A stretch of 64,000 bases of DNA from Myxococcales bacterium (GTDB lineage Bacteria; Myxococcota_C; UBA6777): NCBI GenBank assembly GCA_020632975.1, contig JACKEL010000010.1, positions 62,001 to 126,000 of the forward strand, read 5' to 3'. Shown here piece after piece: positions 43,446 to 53,825 of this stretch; positions within the stretch are counted from its first letter, which is position 1, and the number at the start of each line of letters is the position of its first letter. The notes under the pieces were generated by a model, which saw nothing but the letters and a program-made list of their open reading frames with translations, searched no databases and was not told the DNA's origin. Both the position numbers and the translations under genes were made by a program.

Positions 43446-46400
43446 ATGATCTCATCACAAGACCGTACCCAGTCGGTCTCTCTTCGATCCTCTCGTCCGT
43501 CTCATCTTGCGATCCATCTCCTCGCTTTCGGTCTCTTGTTTTTGTTCTTTGCTATCCCTTTCGATGCCTTCGCCCAAAACCCCCTCGACCGCATCTTGGG
43601 GCGTTCTGGTGGACAAGACAACAACGAAGTCTCTGAGTACCAAGAGACCTTGCAACTCAAGCAACGTCTCGAAGAATTGGACAAAGAGATCAAACAGATC
43701 AAACAAAACAACACGATCCAACGCGAACGCCTCGAAAAAGAAGCCCAGCGCTACCAAGCTCTACAAAACCGTTATCGCGAACTTCCCAAGCAACAACGAT
43801 GGCGCCGCGAAGATAAGATCCTCAAACTACGCAGCCAAATCGCCGAGAACAGCGAGAAAAACGAGACCTTGCTGCTCAAGCTCCAATCGCTCTTGTTGTC
43901 TCGCGAACAAAGCGCAACCAATCTCAAAGAACTGATCGAACGCTACCTCAAGTTCCGCGAAGATGCTGGTAAATGGCTTCAAGAACGCTACCCCAAAGGC
44001 AAGAAAAAACAGGTCCTTGGACGCGATCTCAAACGTCTTCACGATCTGATCGAGGCAGAGAAGAAACGTCTCAAACAAGCCCAAGACCGACTGACACAAA
44101 GCAACCAAGATACTGAAAGCAGCCAAGCGTTGTTCGAACAAGCTCGAAAAACGGCTGAAGAAAATGCGAGAAAAGCCCTCGATTACGAAAAGAAACAAGC
44201 GGAGCTCGCCGCAAAAGCCGAAAAAGAGGCCGCTGCACGCGAAGCTGAAGAAGCCCAGAAAAAGGCTGAAGAAGAAAACAACCCCCGCCGCAGACGCCCC
44301 AACCGTGCAGAACGACTGCGTGCCGCCCGCGAAGCCGCAACACGCGCTCGCCGCGAACAAGTCGAAAAGAAACAGCAGGAAAAACAACGCATCGAACAAG
44401 AACGCCAACGCGTCCTTTTCCAACTCCAGACCCTGCTCAATCGCACCACCCTTGAGATGCATCGACGCAACCAGCGCTACCTCCAACTTCGACACAACGA
44501 ACTCAGCCTCAACCAAGAGTTCTACCAAACCCAACTGCGCTTCTACCAATTCACCGTCGATCAGATGCAGACCCTCAAACGCAGCCTCGCCGCAAAAGCC
44601 AAAGGTGGCTTGCTTTATCGACTTCCCCTCGCCTTCAAAAGCAAACTCTTTCGCGAAGTCTCTGACCGCACCTTTGACCTCGCAGACTTCAAAAAGAGTC
44701 CCCTTCTCGCCCAACTCAAGGGACTTTCCGCAGACTTTGAAAAGACGTGGAATCAACTCCATCTCACCAACCGCATCCTGCTAGGCCTCTACATCTTCTT
44801 GTTTCTTATCATCCTTTTTCTGATTCGACGCCTTCTCAAAAGAACCATCCAAAAACTCCAACCCACCGAGGCCAACAATACCGCAGCATCGCCTGCCAAA
44901 GAAAGCCCCGTATCGACCGAAAAGACCGCTGCATCCTCTGAAGCAAGCACCGCTGAAGAACAAGAAACCTCCCCCAGCAAGGCAACCCAAGAAGCCGAAG
45001 AGACCGAAGATCCGCTTGAGGCTCCTCTCTCTATCGACGCACCCAACGCGGATGTCCCCGCAGGATCAGCGATCTCACAACCCGCTGCCTCAACGCCTGG
45101 TTCAGAGATCGCCCTCGCAAACACCGCATCTTCGGGCTTGCGCAGCGGCATCGGTCTGCTACTTCGTGCCGCCAACCGCATCTTGGGCGCAGGTTTGCTT
45201 TTTGCGGGCTTGCTCTTTGCTGGATGGCTTTTTGCACCCCCTCAACGCGTCAAGCTGCTCTTGTGGACATTGGGTGGGATGATCTTTGGCTTGCGTCTTT
45301 TGTGGGTCAGCGCGGAACTCCTTTTCGCCAAAAATGCCGACCAGCGGCTTCTTTCAACCCTCAATGAAGATGATGCGCGAACCTTCCGCCGCTTGTTCAA
45401 AGGTCTTGCGCTGTTCGCCTTCCTCAACTACCCACTGTTGCAGGTCGCACCGCTCGCACACTACCCTGTCACCTTTACTCACATCCTCGAAAGCCTCTTC
45501 GTTGCGGGCATTTTGCTTGGTGTCCTCTATCTCTTCCTCAAAAAAGAACCCATCCTCGCCTTGATCCCCACAGACACCAAACTGGGCTCGCAAGTCGCTC
45601 TCTTTGTTCGTCGGGTGTATCCTCTCTTTTATGTCCTTGCCATCGGGATCTTCGGCATCTTCATCGCAGGTTATCGCAGCCTCGCGATCTTCCTCACCGT
45701 CCGCAGCATCATCAGCATCGTCCTGTTGTTGAGCGCTTACAGCATCCAACTTGTGATCTGGTCGCTCGCCTTGGCCATCGTCTCGCGCTTTCAGAAGAAA
45801 CGAGAAACCAAACAGAGCCAAAACAACGTCATGCGCCTGCTGCGCCTCGTTGTCACCGTGCTCACTTCGTTGATCACCCTGTCGCTTTTGCTCGAAGCTT
45901 GGGGCGTCGCGGGCGGATACAAGGCCGTCATCAACATCCTCAACACCCCCTTCTTTCAAATCGAAAAGACCCAGATATCCGTCCTTTCGATCGTCAAGCT
46001 TCTCACCGCGGTCTTTGGATCGCTATGGCTCTCTGGTTGGTTGCGAAAGAAACTCCACGACATGATCTACCCAATCGTGCGACTCTCTCTCTCCAACCGT
46101 CACGCCGCCGATACCGTCCTACACTACGGCATGATCATCTTGGGCGTGCTCGCAGGACTCCAGTGGATGGGCGTTGGCATCGGCGTCTTGGCCGTATTTG
46201 CAGGGGTCATCGGGATCGGGATCGGTTTTGGAACCCAAGATATCGCCAACAACTTTATCTCTGGTCTCATCCTAACCTTCGGACAGTCGGTCAAAGTAGG
46301 CGATGTGATCGAAGTCAACGAGGTCATTGGTACCGTCCGCGAGATCTCAGCGCGCTCGACCACCCTCGAAGCACCCGACGGGCGCATCATCCTCCTTCCC

Positions 46401-46748
46401 AACGCTGAGTTACTGACCTCGCAAGTCATCAACTGGAGCATGGGACCGAGCCATATCATCGCAACACTCGCCGTCAGCGTCGCCGCCGAGAATACCCCAC
46501 GCATCGTGAAAGAAGCCCTGTTGCGCATCGCCTCAGAGCACCCAGATGTCCTCACTTCGCCCAAACCCTTCGTTCAGCTCGAAGGTTTCGACGAAGAAAA
46601 TCTCGAATTCACACTCCAAGTCGCTGTGCCCGACCCACTCCAACGCTTTCTTCTGCTCAGCGACTTGCGCTTTACCGTCAACGAAACCTTCCCAGAACTC
46701 GGCATCAAACTCGCCCGCAAACCCAGAGAAGACGAAGACAAAGACTGA
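43446..46748 (+). CDS. MscS-family mechanosensitive channel (MscK-like, large)
   Basis: A 1100-aa protein from the ATG at 43446, with GGAG 8 nt upstream. A signal-like helix (LAIHLLAFGLLFLFFAIPF) is followed by a periplasmic coiled coil (about 60-420) rich in Glu, Lys, Gln and Ala. A membrane helix near 450 is followed by an acidic Pro/Ala/Glu linker (about 470-555) and then a further eight or so helices. The pore helix and beta domain are GVIGIGIGFGTQDIANNFIS, VGDVIEVNEVIGTVREI and LLPNAELLTSQVINWS. This is the layout of MscK/YbdG-type large channels that protect against osmotic downshock. The acidic linker between the first helix and the channel core is less usual. Confidence 0.9.
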   Translation: MISSQDRTQSVSLRSSRPSHLAIHLLAFGLLFLFFAIPFDAFAQNPLDRILGRSGGQDNNEVSEYQETLQLKQRLEELDKEIKQIKQNNTIQRERLEKEAQRYQALQNRYRELPKQQRWRREDKILKLRSQIAENSEKNETLLLKLQSLLLSREQSATNLKELIERYLKFREDAGKWLQERYPKGKKKQVLGRDLKRLHDLIEAEKKRLKQAQDRLTQSNQDTESSQALFEQARKTAEENARKALDYEKKQAELAAKAEKEAAAREAEEAQKKAEEENNPRRRRPNRAERLRAAREAATRARREQVEKKQQEKQRIEQERQRVLFQLQTLLNRTTLEMHRRNQRYLQLRHNELSLNQEFYQTQLRFYQFTVDQMQTLKRSLAAKAKGGLLYRLPLAFKSKLFREVSDRTFDLADFKKSPLLAQLKGLSADFEKTWNQLHLTNRILLGLYIFLFLIILFLIRRLLKRTIQKLQPTEANNTAASPAKESPVSTEKTAASSEASTAEEQETSPSKATQEAEETEDPLEAPLSIDAPNADVPAGSAISQPAASTPGSEIALANTASSGLRSGIGLLLRAANRILGAGLLFAGLLFAGWLFAPPQRVKLLLWTLGGMIFGLRLLWVSAELLFAKNADQRLLSTLNEDDARTFRRLFKGLALFAFLNYPLLQVAPLAHYPVTFTHILESLFVAGILLGVLYLFLKKEPILALIPTDTKLGSQVALFVRRVYPLFYVLAIGIFGIFIAGYRSLAIFLTVRSIISIVLLLSAYSIQLVIWSLALAIVSRFQKKRETKQSQNNVMRLLRLVVTVLTSLITLSLLLEAWGVAGGYKAVINILNTPFFQIEKTQISVLSIVKLLTAVFGSLWLSGWLRKKLHDMIYPIVRLSLSNRHAADTVLHYGMIILGVLAGLQWMGVGIGVLAVFAGVIGIGIGFGTQDIANNFISGLILTFGQSVKVGDVIEVNEVIGTVREISARSTTLEAPDGRIILLPNAELLTSQVINWSMGPSHIIATLAVSVAAENTPRIVKEALLRIASEHPDVLTSPKPFVQLEGFDEENLEFTLQVAVPDPLQRFLLLSDLRFTVNETFPELGIKLARKPREDEDKD

Positions 46749-46872
46749 TCCCTCTCACGCCCCCGCATCCAAGCCCCCCACCTTTCATCCAAACAAGATA
46801 GTTGCCAAATCCCGCCAAGGCATCGCAATATCAAGACCCCTTTGATGTAAGGCGCACCACCACGAGGTATCT

Positions 46873-49128
46873 ATGACTGAGACACATCATACTTTTTGCC
46901 GGATATGCGAGGCTTTGTGTGGCCTCAAAGTCACTGTAGAAGATCAAACCGTTGTGCAGATCGAGCCAGACGCCGAACACGTCGCAACCCAAGGTTACAG
47001 CTGTCTCAAAGGTCTCAAACAGCACAAGCTTTACGACTCACCTGATCGCCTGCTTTATCCGATCAAACGAGAAGGCGACGAGTTTTCCCGCGTGTCATGG
47101 GATGATGCCCTCCAAGGGATCGGTCAAAAGGTCCGCCAGATCCGCAAAGAGCACGGCCCCAATAGCGTCGCCATGTATGTTGGAACGGCCGCAGGATTCG
47201 GCGTCTTGCACCCTGTCTTTGCCCAAGGTTTTATGACGGGTCTTGGTTCAACCAACATGTACGCCTCTGCCACACAAGATTGCAGCAACAAGTTTGCGGT
47301 CGCACGGCAGGTCTACGGCTTCCCTTTTACCCAACCTTTCCCAGACATCGATAACACCGACTGTTTGATCATCGTTGGAGCCAACCCTGCGATCTCCAAA
47401 TGGAGCTTTCTCCAAGTCTCCAACCCCATCCAACGACTCAAAGCCATCACCAAACGCGGTGCCAAGCTGTTTTTCATCGACCCACGCCGCACAGAGTCCG
47501 CCAAAGTCGCGGGAGAACATCTCTTTATCTACCCCAATTCGGACGTCTTTTTCTATCTCTCTTTTCTTCATACTCTGATCAAAGAAGGCTACGCCAACCC
47601 CCAACGCATCGAACAATACATGACAGGATACCCTGAGATATCCGCCCTTGTGGAGTCTTGGTCGCCCGAACGCACCGCAGAGATCACAGGGATATCCCCC
47701 CAAGATCTCCGCCGCCTTGTCCAAGCGTATGGAGAGGCCAAAGGCGCGGCCTTGTACTGTTCAACAGGCGTCAATATGGGCAAGCACGGTGCCTTGGCCT
47801 TCTGGCTCCAAGAGTGCATCAACGCTGTCTCAGGGAACCTCGACAAGCGTGGAGGAACCCTCGTCGGACGCGGCGTGATGGACTTCCCTCGCTTTGGTAA
47901 AAAGCACGGCGTCCTGATGCGCGATGCCCGTTCGCGCGTGGGTGACTTCCCCTCTGTAAACGACGCTTTCCCTGGTGGCCTACTCGCAGACGAGATCCTT
48001 ACCCCAGGCAAAGGGCAGATCCGCGCCCTCTTCGTCACAGGCGGAAACCCCCTTCTCACCATGGCCAACGCAGGCCGACTTCGCGAAGCCTTCCAAGATC
48101 TTGAACTACTCGTCACGCTCGACATCTTGCCCACAGAAACAGGACATCTCGCCCATTATCAGCTCCCTTGCACTTCCCCGCTACAACGGCCTGATCTGCC
48201 CTTTATCTTTCCACTGATGCTTGGGCTACAGTCGCGTCCTTATCTTCAGGCCACCCGTGCGGTCCTCCCTGCCCAAGGCGAACAACGCGATGAGGCCAGC
48301 ATCTACATGGATCTTGCGCGTGCTTGCGGCGTATCGCTCTTTGGTTCACGCATCGCTCAAAAGCTCCTCGAATGGAGCATGAAGGTCCATGGCCCCGATC
48401 AACCCGGCCTTCCCAATGCCGTCCCACAAGAAAAACTGCTGAATCTTCTTTTGCGACTCACGCGACAAGGAAGTTTTCGAAAACTCTTACAATCACCCCA
48501 TGGACGCCCCCGCCCAGACCACCAAGAAGAAAACTTTCTTGGGAAACGCGTCCTTACAGAAGATGGCAAACTCCACCTTGCACCACCAACCCTGCTTCAA
48601 CATGCCCAAGAACACCTAGAGTCCGCCTTTTCCGCCGCGCTACAAGACAAGCATCGTTTCAAGCTGATTACTCGCCGCGCGATCACCACGCACAACTCTT
48701 GGACCCACAACATCGAAGACTTTGTGGGAGAGCGACGACGCACCAACTACCTTTACATGAATCCCCAAGATGCCGAAGCCTTGGGCCTGCAAGACGACGA
48801 ACTTGCGGATGTCACATCCCACACGGCAACGGTTCGCGTCCCCATCAAACGTCTCGATGAATTGATGCAAGGTGTTGTGGCACTTCCCCATGGTTGGGGA
48901 CATCAGCACGCCAAGGGCCTACGTGTCGCCAGCCAAACCCAAGGCGTGAACGTCAATCTCCTCGCCGCGGATGGCCCCGAACAATTGGATCGCCTATCTG
49001 GAATGGCCCATCTCACGGGCATCTCTGTCGATATCAAACCAGCCCAAGGTCCCCAAGCACACACTTGGTCAGGACTCCCCGAATCCCCCGAAACCTCGAA
49101 GACACCGTCTTCTCCTTCCACTCCTTAA
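46873..49128 (+). CDS. molybdopterin-dependent oxidoreductase (formate dehydrogenase-like)
   Basis: A 751-aa protein with GAGG 6 nt before the ATG. An N-terminal 4Fe-4S ligand set is C9-x2-C12-x3-C16-x27-C44 (FCRICEALCG, then GYSCLKG). Molybdopterin domains follow (RVSWDDALQGIG, then CLIIVGANPAISK and FFIDPRRTESAKVA). The molybdenum ligand is probably the Cys in ATQDCSNKFAV. The C-terminal dinucleotide-binding domain (about 635-740) has TTHNSWTHNIEDFV. No Tat signal is present, so it is cytoplasmic. No electron-transfer subunit, chaperone or cofactor gene is adjacent. Such lone MopB proteins are common in actinobacteria and myxobacteria, and their substrates are mostly unknown. Confidence 0.88.
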   Translation: MTETHHTFCRICEALCGLKVTVEDQTVVQIEPDAEHVATQGYSCLKGLKQHKLYDSPDRLLYPIKREGDEFSRVSWDDALQGIGQKVRQIRKEHGPNSVAMYVGTAAGFGVLHPVFAQGFMTGLGSTNMYASATQDCSNKFAVARQVYGFPFTQPFPDIDNTDCLIIVGANPAISKWSFLQVSNPIQRLKAITKRGAKLFFIDPRRTESAKVAGEHLFIYPNSDVFFYLSFLHTLIKEGYANPQRIEQYMTGYPEISALVESWSPERTAEITGISPQDLRRLVQAYGEAKGAALYCSTGVNMGKHGALAFWLQECINAVSGNLDKRGGTLVGRGVMDFPRFGKKHGVLMRDARSRVGDFPSVNDAFPGGLLADEILTPGKGQIRALFVTGGNPLLTMANAGRLREAFQDLELLVTLDILPTETGHLAHYQLPCTSPLQRPDLPFIFPLMLGLQSRPYLQATRAVLPAQGEQRDEASIYMDLARACGVSLFGSRIAQKLLEWSMKVHGPDQPGLPNAVPQEKLLNLLLRLTRQGSFRKLLQSPHGRPRPDHQEENFLGKRVLTEDGKLHLAPPTLLQHAQEHLESAFSAALQDKHRFKLITRRAITTHNSWTHNIEDFVGERRRTNYLYMNPQDAEALGLQDDELADVTSHTATVRVPIKRLDELMQGVVALPHGWGHQHAKGLRVASQTQGVNVNLLAADGPEQLDRLSGMAHLTGISVDIKPAQGPQAHTWSGLPESPETSKTPSSPSTP

Positions 49129-49322
49129 ACGCGTCTGCGCACAAACAACCCCAACAACAGCAACATCGCCCACCAAGGTACCGAAGGCGCTTCCATCGCA
49201 GAACATCCCAAACGACTCGCAGAAGCCCCTTCCTGTGGGTTGCTTGGAACCGCTGGTCCCACAGGCCCCGCAGGAGTGGTCTCTGTGTTCGCAACCAAAG
49301 GGCGAACCACACCATCGATCAC
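49125..49322 (-). CDS. short orphan MYXO-CTERM-like tail
   Basis: A 65-aa frame from a GTG; the frame stays open upstream to a stop at 49377-49379 with no better start. It ends RLGCSAMEA, a hydrophobic helix (VPWWAMLLLLGLFV) and RRRV, the MYXO-CTERM order of Cys, TM and Arg. It lies directly downstream of the HEAT gene but in another frame, and its TAA overlaps the stop of the molybdopterin gene. It is either a tiny surface protein or the remnant of a longer exported protein whose N-terminus is gone. No ribosome site was found at the GTG. Confidence 0.45.
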   Translation of the reverse strand: MIDGVVRPLVANTETTPAGPVGPAVPSNPQEGASASRLGCSAMEAPSVPWWAMLLLLGLFVRRRV

Positions 49323-49393
49323 ACCTTGATGCTTCGCGCCACCCCACGTAAGCGCCCCTTTATGATCGCGCTTCCCCTAAGCGCTTCCGCCCC

Positions 49394-52300
49394 TTAACGC
49401 TGAAGATCGCGCAAAGCCTTTTGAGCTTCTTGCGCAACATCGAGATCCATATCTGTAGAGGCATCCTTCAATGCGCGAGGCACCCCCAAAAACAACGCAT
49501 ACAACTTCGCAAGCGCACGCACAGCTTCGCGTCGCACCTCAGCTTCTGGATCACCACGCAACAACCACATCAAGCGCGGAACTGCCCCAGCAGCGGGCAA
49601 ACCGATCTGACCGAGCAAGCGCACAGAAAGCAGACGGATATCCGCTTCTTTGTGCACAAGCATCTGCAAAACAACCCGCACGATCTTGCTCGTGTAACGG
49701 GGCAGATACATCATCGCCCCCAACAAAGACCGCTGTGTGGGAAGATCGCCCACCAACAGAAGTTTGAGCCAGAGGATCAAAAACTCCCCTTGCAGCAAGG
49801 ACTCACGAAGTTGAACGCACTTCTCTTTCTTGATGGCGGAACAACGAAGCTCCAAAGACTGCGCAATCAACAGGAGGGTCTTGGCTGCATAACGACGCGT
49901 CACAACATCTGTGGACTTTAGAGCCTCCTGTAGCTCCGAGACATCCGCAGCTTCCAACAAAAGGTGGCGTCCCAAGGCGCGAAAGATCACAGGTCGAATC
50001 AAAGCATCTTCAGACTTTCGACGTTGTGCCAAGATGGACAGTGTTTTCTTAGAAAGAGGATAGAGTCGAGCGAGCGCACGCGCCGCAGCGAGGCGTTTTT
50101 CGGAAGAGGTGTGTGCCAAAAAGCGCCGCAACAAAGCTTCTGCCTGCGCGGATCGCACATGCAGTCGACAAAGTGCGAAAGCCGCGGATATCTGGACATC
50201 TTGTTGCTGATCGCGCAAGGCCATCAAGAACTCTTGTTTCGCAGAGCGCGCGGGTTCGCCGATCTCTGAGAGCGCATAGACCGCATACATCCGTTCTTGC
50301 GCATTCCCCTCACGCAGTTTTTCTCGCAAGCTAGGGACTGCCCCCGCGCCCATCTTCAACAACAAAGCGATCGCAAACTCTGTCCCTGCCCACTGAGGCC
50401 GCCGAAGGACCGAAACCAAGGCAGGGATCGCTTTATCTCTTTGGCGCAGCAGTGCAGACACGATCCAACGCCTTGCTTCGACATCTTCTTCGACAAGGCG
50501 CTCCACCAAGCGAACAACATCCAAAGCCCCGATCTGCGGCCAATACAAATAAGCACGCGCCGCAACACGACGAATATCCACATCTAGCGAGCCTGCAAGC
50601 TTCTGCAAAATACCGCGAAGTTTGGGGTCCACATCGCCTTGGCCTTCCCCACGCCACAAGGCTTCGTCTTTCAGATAAGCGAGCCACTGGGCCTTTTCTT
50701 TGGGAGCTTCAGCCAACTTTCGCAGTGCCATCGACAAGATCCCGCCTCCCTGTTGCGCCAAAGCTTCTCGCAAAAGAACACGGCGAGCCCCAACACTCCG
50801 CCCCAACGCCCCCAAAAGCAGCGAGGAAGAAGACACCTTGCCCAAACGACGCGCACAAGACCATCTCAACGACGCTTCGCCATGATCCACACACGACCAC
50901 CAAGCAGCAGGGATGCCCTTGTCTTTGGACGCCAACATTGCCCGAAAACGCAACGACAAAACGGCCTGTTTCTGTTTTTTGACCACACCATGTTGGAGTT
51001 TCTTGGGCAACCAAAAGGGCGCCATCTCTGGCAAAGAAGCCCCTGCGCTCTCCAAGGTCTCAACCCACGAGGCAGACTGTTTTCCCCACAGTCCCATCCC
51101 TGCGGGTCGCGCAAACCAAAGACGCCGCAAACCAACGCTACCCCAAAGTCCAAAAGAGCGCCACACCCGCCAACTCAGCATACGCACCGCTTCATCTTGA
51201 TCTTGCAACAAAGGCTCCATCGCCTCGATCACAGGTAACGCCCGCCACCCACCGCGCTCCAAACAACGCAAGACCACTTGGCGTCGTTGGGGCTCCTGAT
51301 GACGCAACCAAGGCTCCCAAACCTGCCGAGGCATCAAGATGCGCGAACAGGTCTGCAACAAGACTTCTCGTGCGATACGCCGCTTCACAGAGGGCTTGCC
51401 TGACCCCCAAGACAACAAAGAACGCACCAAAGAAGCTGGTGGCTCATCAATGGCTCCCACCGCACGCAAGGCCCGCAACTGCAAAGGGCGATGGTGGCTC
51501 CTCACCAAAGCAGCCAACTCTGGCCACACCAAACGCCCGATATCCCCCATACGACGCAACACGCGAAGAAGACCTTGACGCTCTCCCATGCTCCCTCGAC
51601 GTAATCCACGGCGAACAAACCCGACCACCCGCCTTTTTTCGCTGCGTGAGGCTCCTGTGCTGAGCGCATGCCATGAACGCAAAGCCTCCAATCCAAGACC
51701 TTTTTCACCACGACGCTCCATCCATCCAAGCAACAACCGTCGTTTTTGCTTCGGGGCCCCCGCCAAGGTCACAAGAGCCCGCATCGCAGCGCGTTTGACA
51801 TCTCGATCTTCATCGCGAAGCAAGCGCTTAATCTTTGGTGTATCCGAAGAAACCAATGCCCCCAACTTTGCCATCGCTTCCACAGCAGCACGACGCACCG
51901 CCCACGACTGATCCCGCAAGAGCACCAACAACAACGGACGAACCTCTTTCACTTGCGCTGACAAGTTCCCCAAAGCGCGGGCAGCCGCTTGTCGAGTACG
52001 CCAAGAACGGCTCTGGCTCGCCTCTTTGAGAAAGGACAAAGGACTCAGAGGAGAGTCTGCCAAAGCCTGCGACGAAGCCAAACGCACCTCTTCTGAAACG
52101 TCCCCCAACATCCCCACCAACCAGCGCAAAGCATCGGCCTGCCCAAGACAAACCTTGCTCAAAGCACGCACCGCTTCCACCCGTACAGACCAATGACGAA
52201 CACGCATCTTCCCATGAATCGTCTCACAAAAAGAAGAAGCCGCGCTCCCCTGCACCGCCAAACTTTGAAGACCCAAACGCACCAAGCCATCGCGTTGTTC

Positions 52301-53716
52301 GCGCAACAACGCCCGCACTTTTTCCCAACCTTTTTTGCCTTGTGCTTTCAATCCTTCCATCACACCTTGATGCAAAGCCCGATCGCCTCGGGCAAGACGC
52401 GTCAACAACTCTCTCCAAGCGGACCACTTCTCTTCCACCAAGACAGAGCCCGCCAAGCGCCTGATCTTGTCGTTGGGGTCCTGCATCGCCCGCAAAAAGG
52501 CTTCGCGCACGCCCCCCACCCCCTCCGCTCGTTGTAAGACCTCCAAGACCGCCAAACGCGCGGAAGCATCCGCAGAAAGCGTCCAACTCAACAGGAGAGT
52601 GGACGTCTTTTCCCAAGGCACGCGCCCCTTCTGCCAAAAACGAGAGGCCCAACGAACACTTGAGAGATCAGGTCCACGCAAAGCACGAAGCATCTCACGT
52701 TCGATGCGGCGCCCTCGACGCCCAGAACGCACAAGCCCCCGCAACACAGCCCCACGTGCCCCCGCAGCCACAGCATCCTTCCAAACAGACCACATCTGCT
52801 TTTCGAGCGCTTGCCCCTTGCCTTCCAATGCTCCCCAAGCCTTCCACGCAGCCGCGCGTTCCCGAGGCCAAGCGCTTTTACACAGTGCCAAGACGCGATC
52901 CCGCGCTTTCGTGGGCAGCCCCAACACAGACAACGACAACAAAGCAGCCTCTCTGACCTCAGGAAACGTATCTCCCAAAAGGCCCACCAACGCATCGCGA
53001 AAAGGTCGTCCTCCAGGCCCCATCACGCCCAAAGCCAAGGCCCCCTCTCTGCGTAACAAAGGATGCTTCTCTCGCAAAAACGCAGCCCAACGCCCTGCCG
53101 CTTGGGTTGGCGACATCAAACGACTTTCCCTACGCAGGCGCAAAAGCTTCCCCGCCACAGTGCGTAAGGCCCCTTCACTTCGAAGTGATGCCCTGCTCTT
53201 TGCGGCCTCCAGAAAGGACAACCACATCTGTCTTTCCTGCACCACCATCGTGTATGTCTCACTCGTATCAACTTGAGACTTTCGAGGAGGCGGATTCTTT
53301 CCCATTTTGAGAACAACGGTCGGCTTTGAACGCTTTGCGCTGCCCAACGCTTGCTCCCCTGACAAGGCGAATAATTCCAGGCGCGAAAGCAACATCAAGT
53401 TGCTGCGTAGTACTGTTTCTTCCTTGGCAGAAAGGCGCTTTCTGTCCTTGCCACCCTGTTGTTTCTCGCCCTTCAAGATATCCCATACCAACTCGCGCAG
53501 TCCCCGAAGCCCCTTGGCATCGACCCCTTCTAGCCATTTTTCTTGCAAGCGGGCTTTTTTTACATGGACACGTAGACTTGCCAGCGTAGCCTTTCCATCA
53601 CGCCATAAAGACAGCCAGTTCGGCGTGTTTGCCCACGCCCCAGACACACAGCACGACCACACCAAGCACACAACAAGCAAAGTTCGGTATCCCGCACAGC
53701 GCGATCCCCACTTCAT
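49394..53716 (-). CDS. exported giant HEAT-repeat protein
   Basis: A 1440-aa protein starting MKWGSRCAGY, chosen because GGAGGAG lies 5-7 nt upstream. The signal peptide (TLLVVCLVWSCCVSGAWA) is cleaved near residue 30. From about residue 190 to the end there are about 30 HEAT units of 30-40 residues, typified by HPLLRREGALALGVMGPGG, DEDRDVKRAAMRALVTLAG and EAEVRREAVRALAKLYAL. The composition is rich in Arg, Leu, Trp and Ala. No catalytic domain is visible. An extracytoplasmic solenoid of this size is a probable scaffold. The two halves differ in regularity; the last 300 residues have the best PBS-lyase-type repeats. Confidence 0.87.
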   Translation of the reverse strand: MKWGSRCAGYRTLLVVCLVWSCCVSGAWANTPNWLSLWRDGKATLASLRVHVKKARLQEKWLEGVDAKGLRGLRELVWDILKGEKQQGGKDRKRLSAKEETVLRSNLMLLSRLELFALSGEQALGSAKRSKPTVVLKMGKNPPPRKSQVDTSETYTMVVQERQMWLSFLEAAKSRASLRSEGALRTVAGKLLRLRRESRLMSPTQAAGRWAAFLREKHPLLRREGALALGVMGPGGRPFRDALVGLLGDTFPEVREAALLSLSVLGLPTKARDRVLALCKSAWPRERAAAWKAWGALEGKGQALEKQMWSVWKDAVAAGARGAVLRGLVRSGRRGRRIEREMLRALRGPDLSSVRWASRFWQKGRVPWEKTSTLLLSWTLSADASARLAVLEVLQRAEGVGGVREAFLRAMQDPNDKIRRLAGSVLVEEKWSAWRELLTRLARGDRALHQGVMEGLKAQGKKGWEKVRALLREQRDGLVRLGLQSLAVQGSAASSFCETIHGKMRVRHWSVRVEAVRALSKVCLGQADALRWLVGMLGDVSEEVRLASSQALADSPLSPLSFLKEASQSRSWRTRQAAARALGNLSAQVKEVRPLLLVLLRDQSWAVRRAAVEAMAKLGALVSSDTPKIKRLLRDEDRDVKRAAMRALVTLAGAPKQKRRLLLGWMERRGEKGLGLEALRSWHALSTGASRSEKRRVVGFVRRGLRRGSMGERQGLLRVLRRMGDIGRLVWPELAALVRSHHRPLQLRALRAVGAIDEPPASLVRSLLSWGSGKPSVKRRIAREVLLQTCSRILMPRQVWEPWLRHQEPQRRQVVLRCLERGGWRALPVIEAMEPLLQDQDEAVRMLSWRVWRSFGLWGSVGLRRLWFARPAGMGLWGKQSASWVETLESAGASLPEMAPFWLPKKLQHGVVKKQKQAVLSLRFRAMLASKDKGIPAAWWSCVDHGEASLRWSCARRLGKVSSSSLLLGALGRSVGARRVLLREALAQQGGGILSMALRKLAEAPKEKAQWLAYLKDEALWRGEGQGDVDPKLRGILQKLAGSLDVDIRRVAARAYLYWPQIGALDVVRLVERLVEEDVEARRWIVSALLRQRDKAIPALVSVLRRPQWAGTEFAIALLLKMGAGAVPSLREKLREGNAQERMYAVYALSEIGEPARSAKQEFLMALRDQQQDVQISAAFALCRLHVRSAQAEALLRRFLAHTSSEKRLAAARALARLYPLSKKTLSILAQRRKSEDALIRPVIFRALGRHLLLEAADVSELQEALKSTDVVTRRYAAKTLLLIAQSLELRCSAIKKEKCVQLRESLLQGEFLILWLKLLLVGDLPTQRSLLGAMMYLPRYTSKIVRVVLQMLVHKEADIRLLSVRLLGQIGLPAAGAVPRLMWLLRGDPEAEVRREAVRALAKLYALFLGVPRALKDASTDMDLDVAQEAQKALRDLQR

Positions 53717-53825
53717 CTTTTCTCCTCCACAAGCCTGCCTGTGCAAAAGCCCCGCAAGACAAGCTCCTACGCAAATCAGCCTCAAGAGCACACCGCAACA
53801 CGCGTTCTGTTTATCTTAAGAAAAA

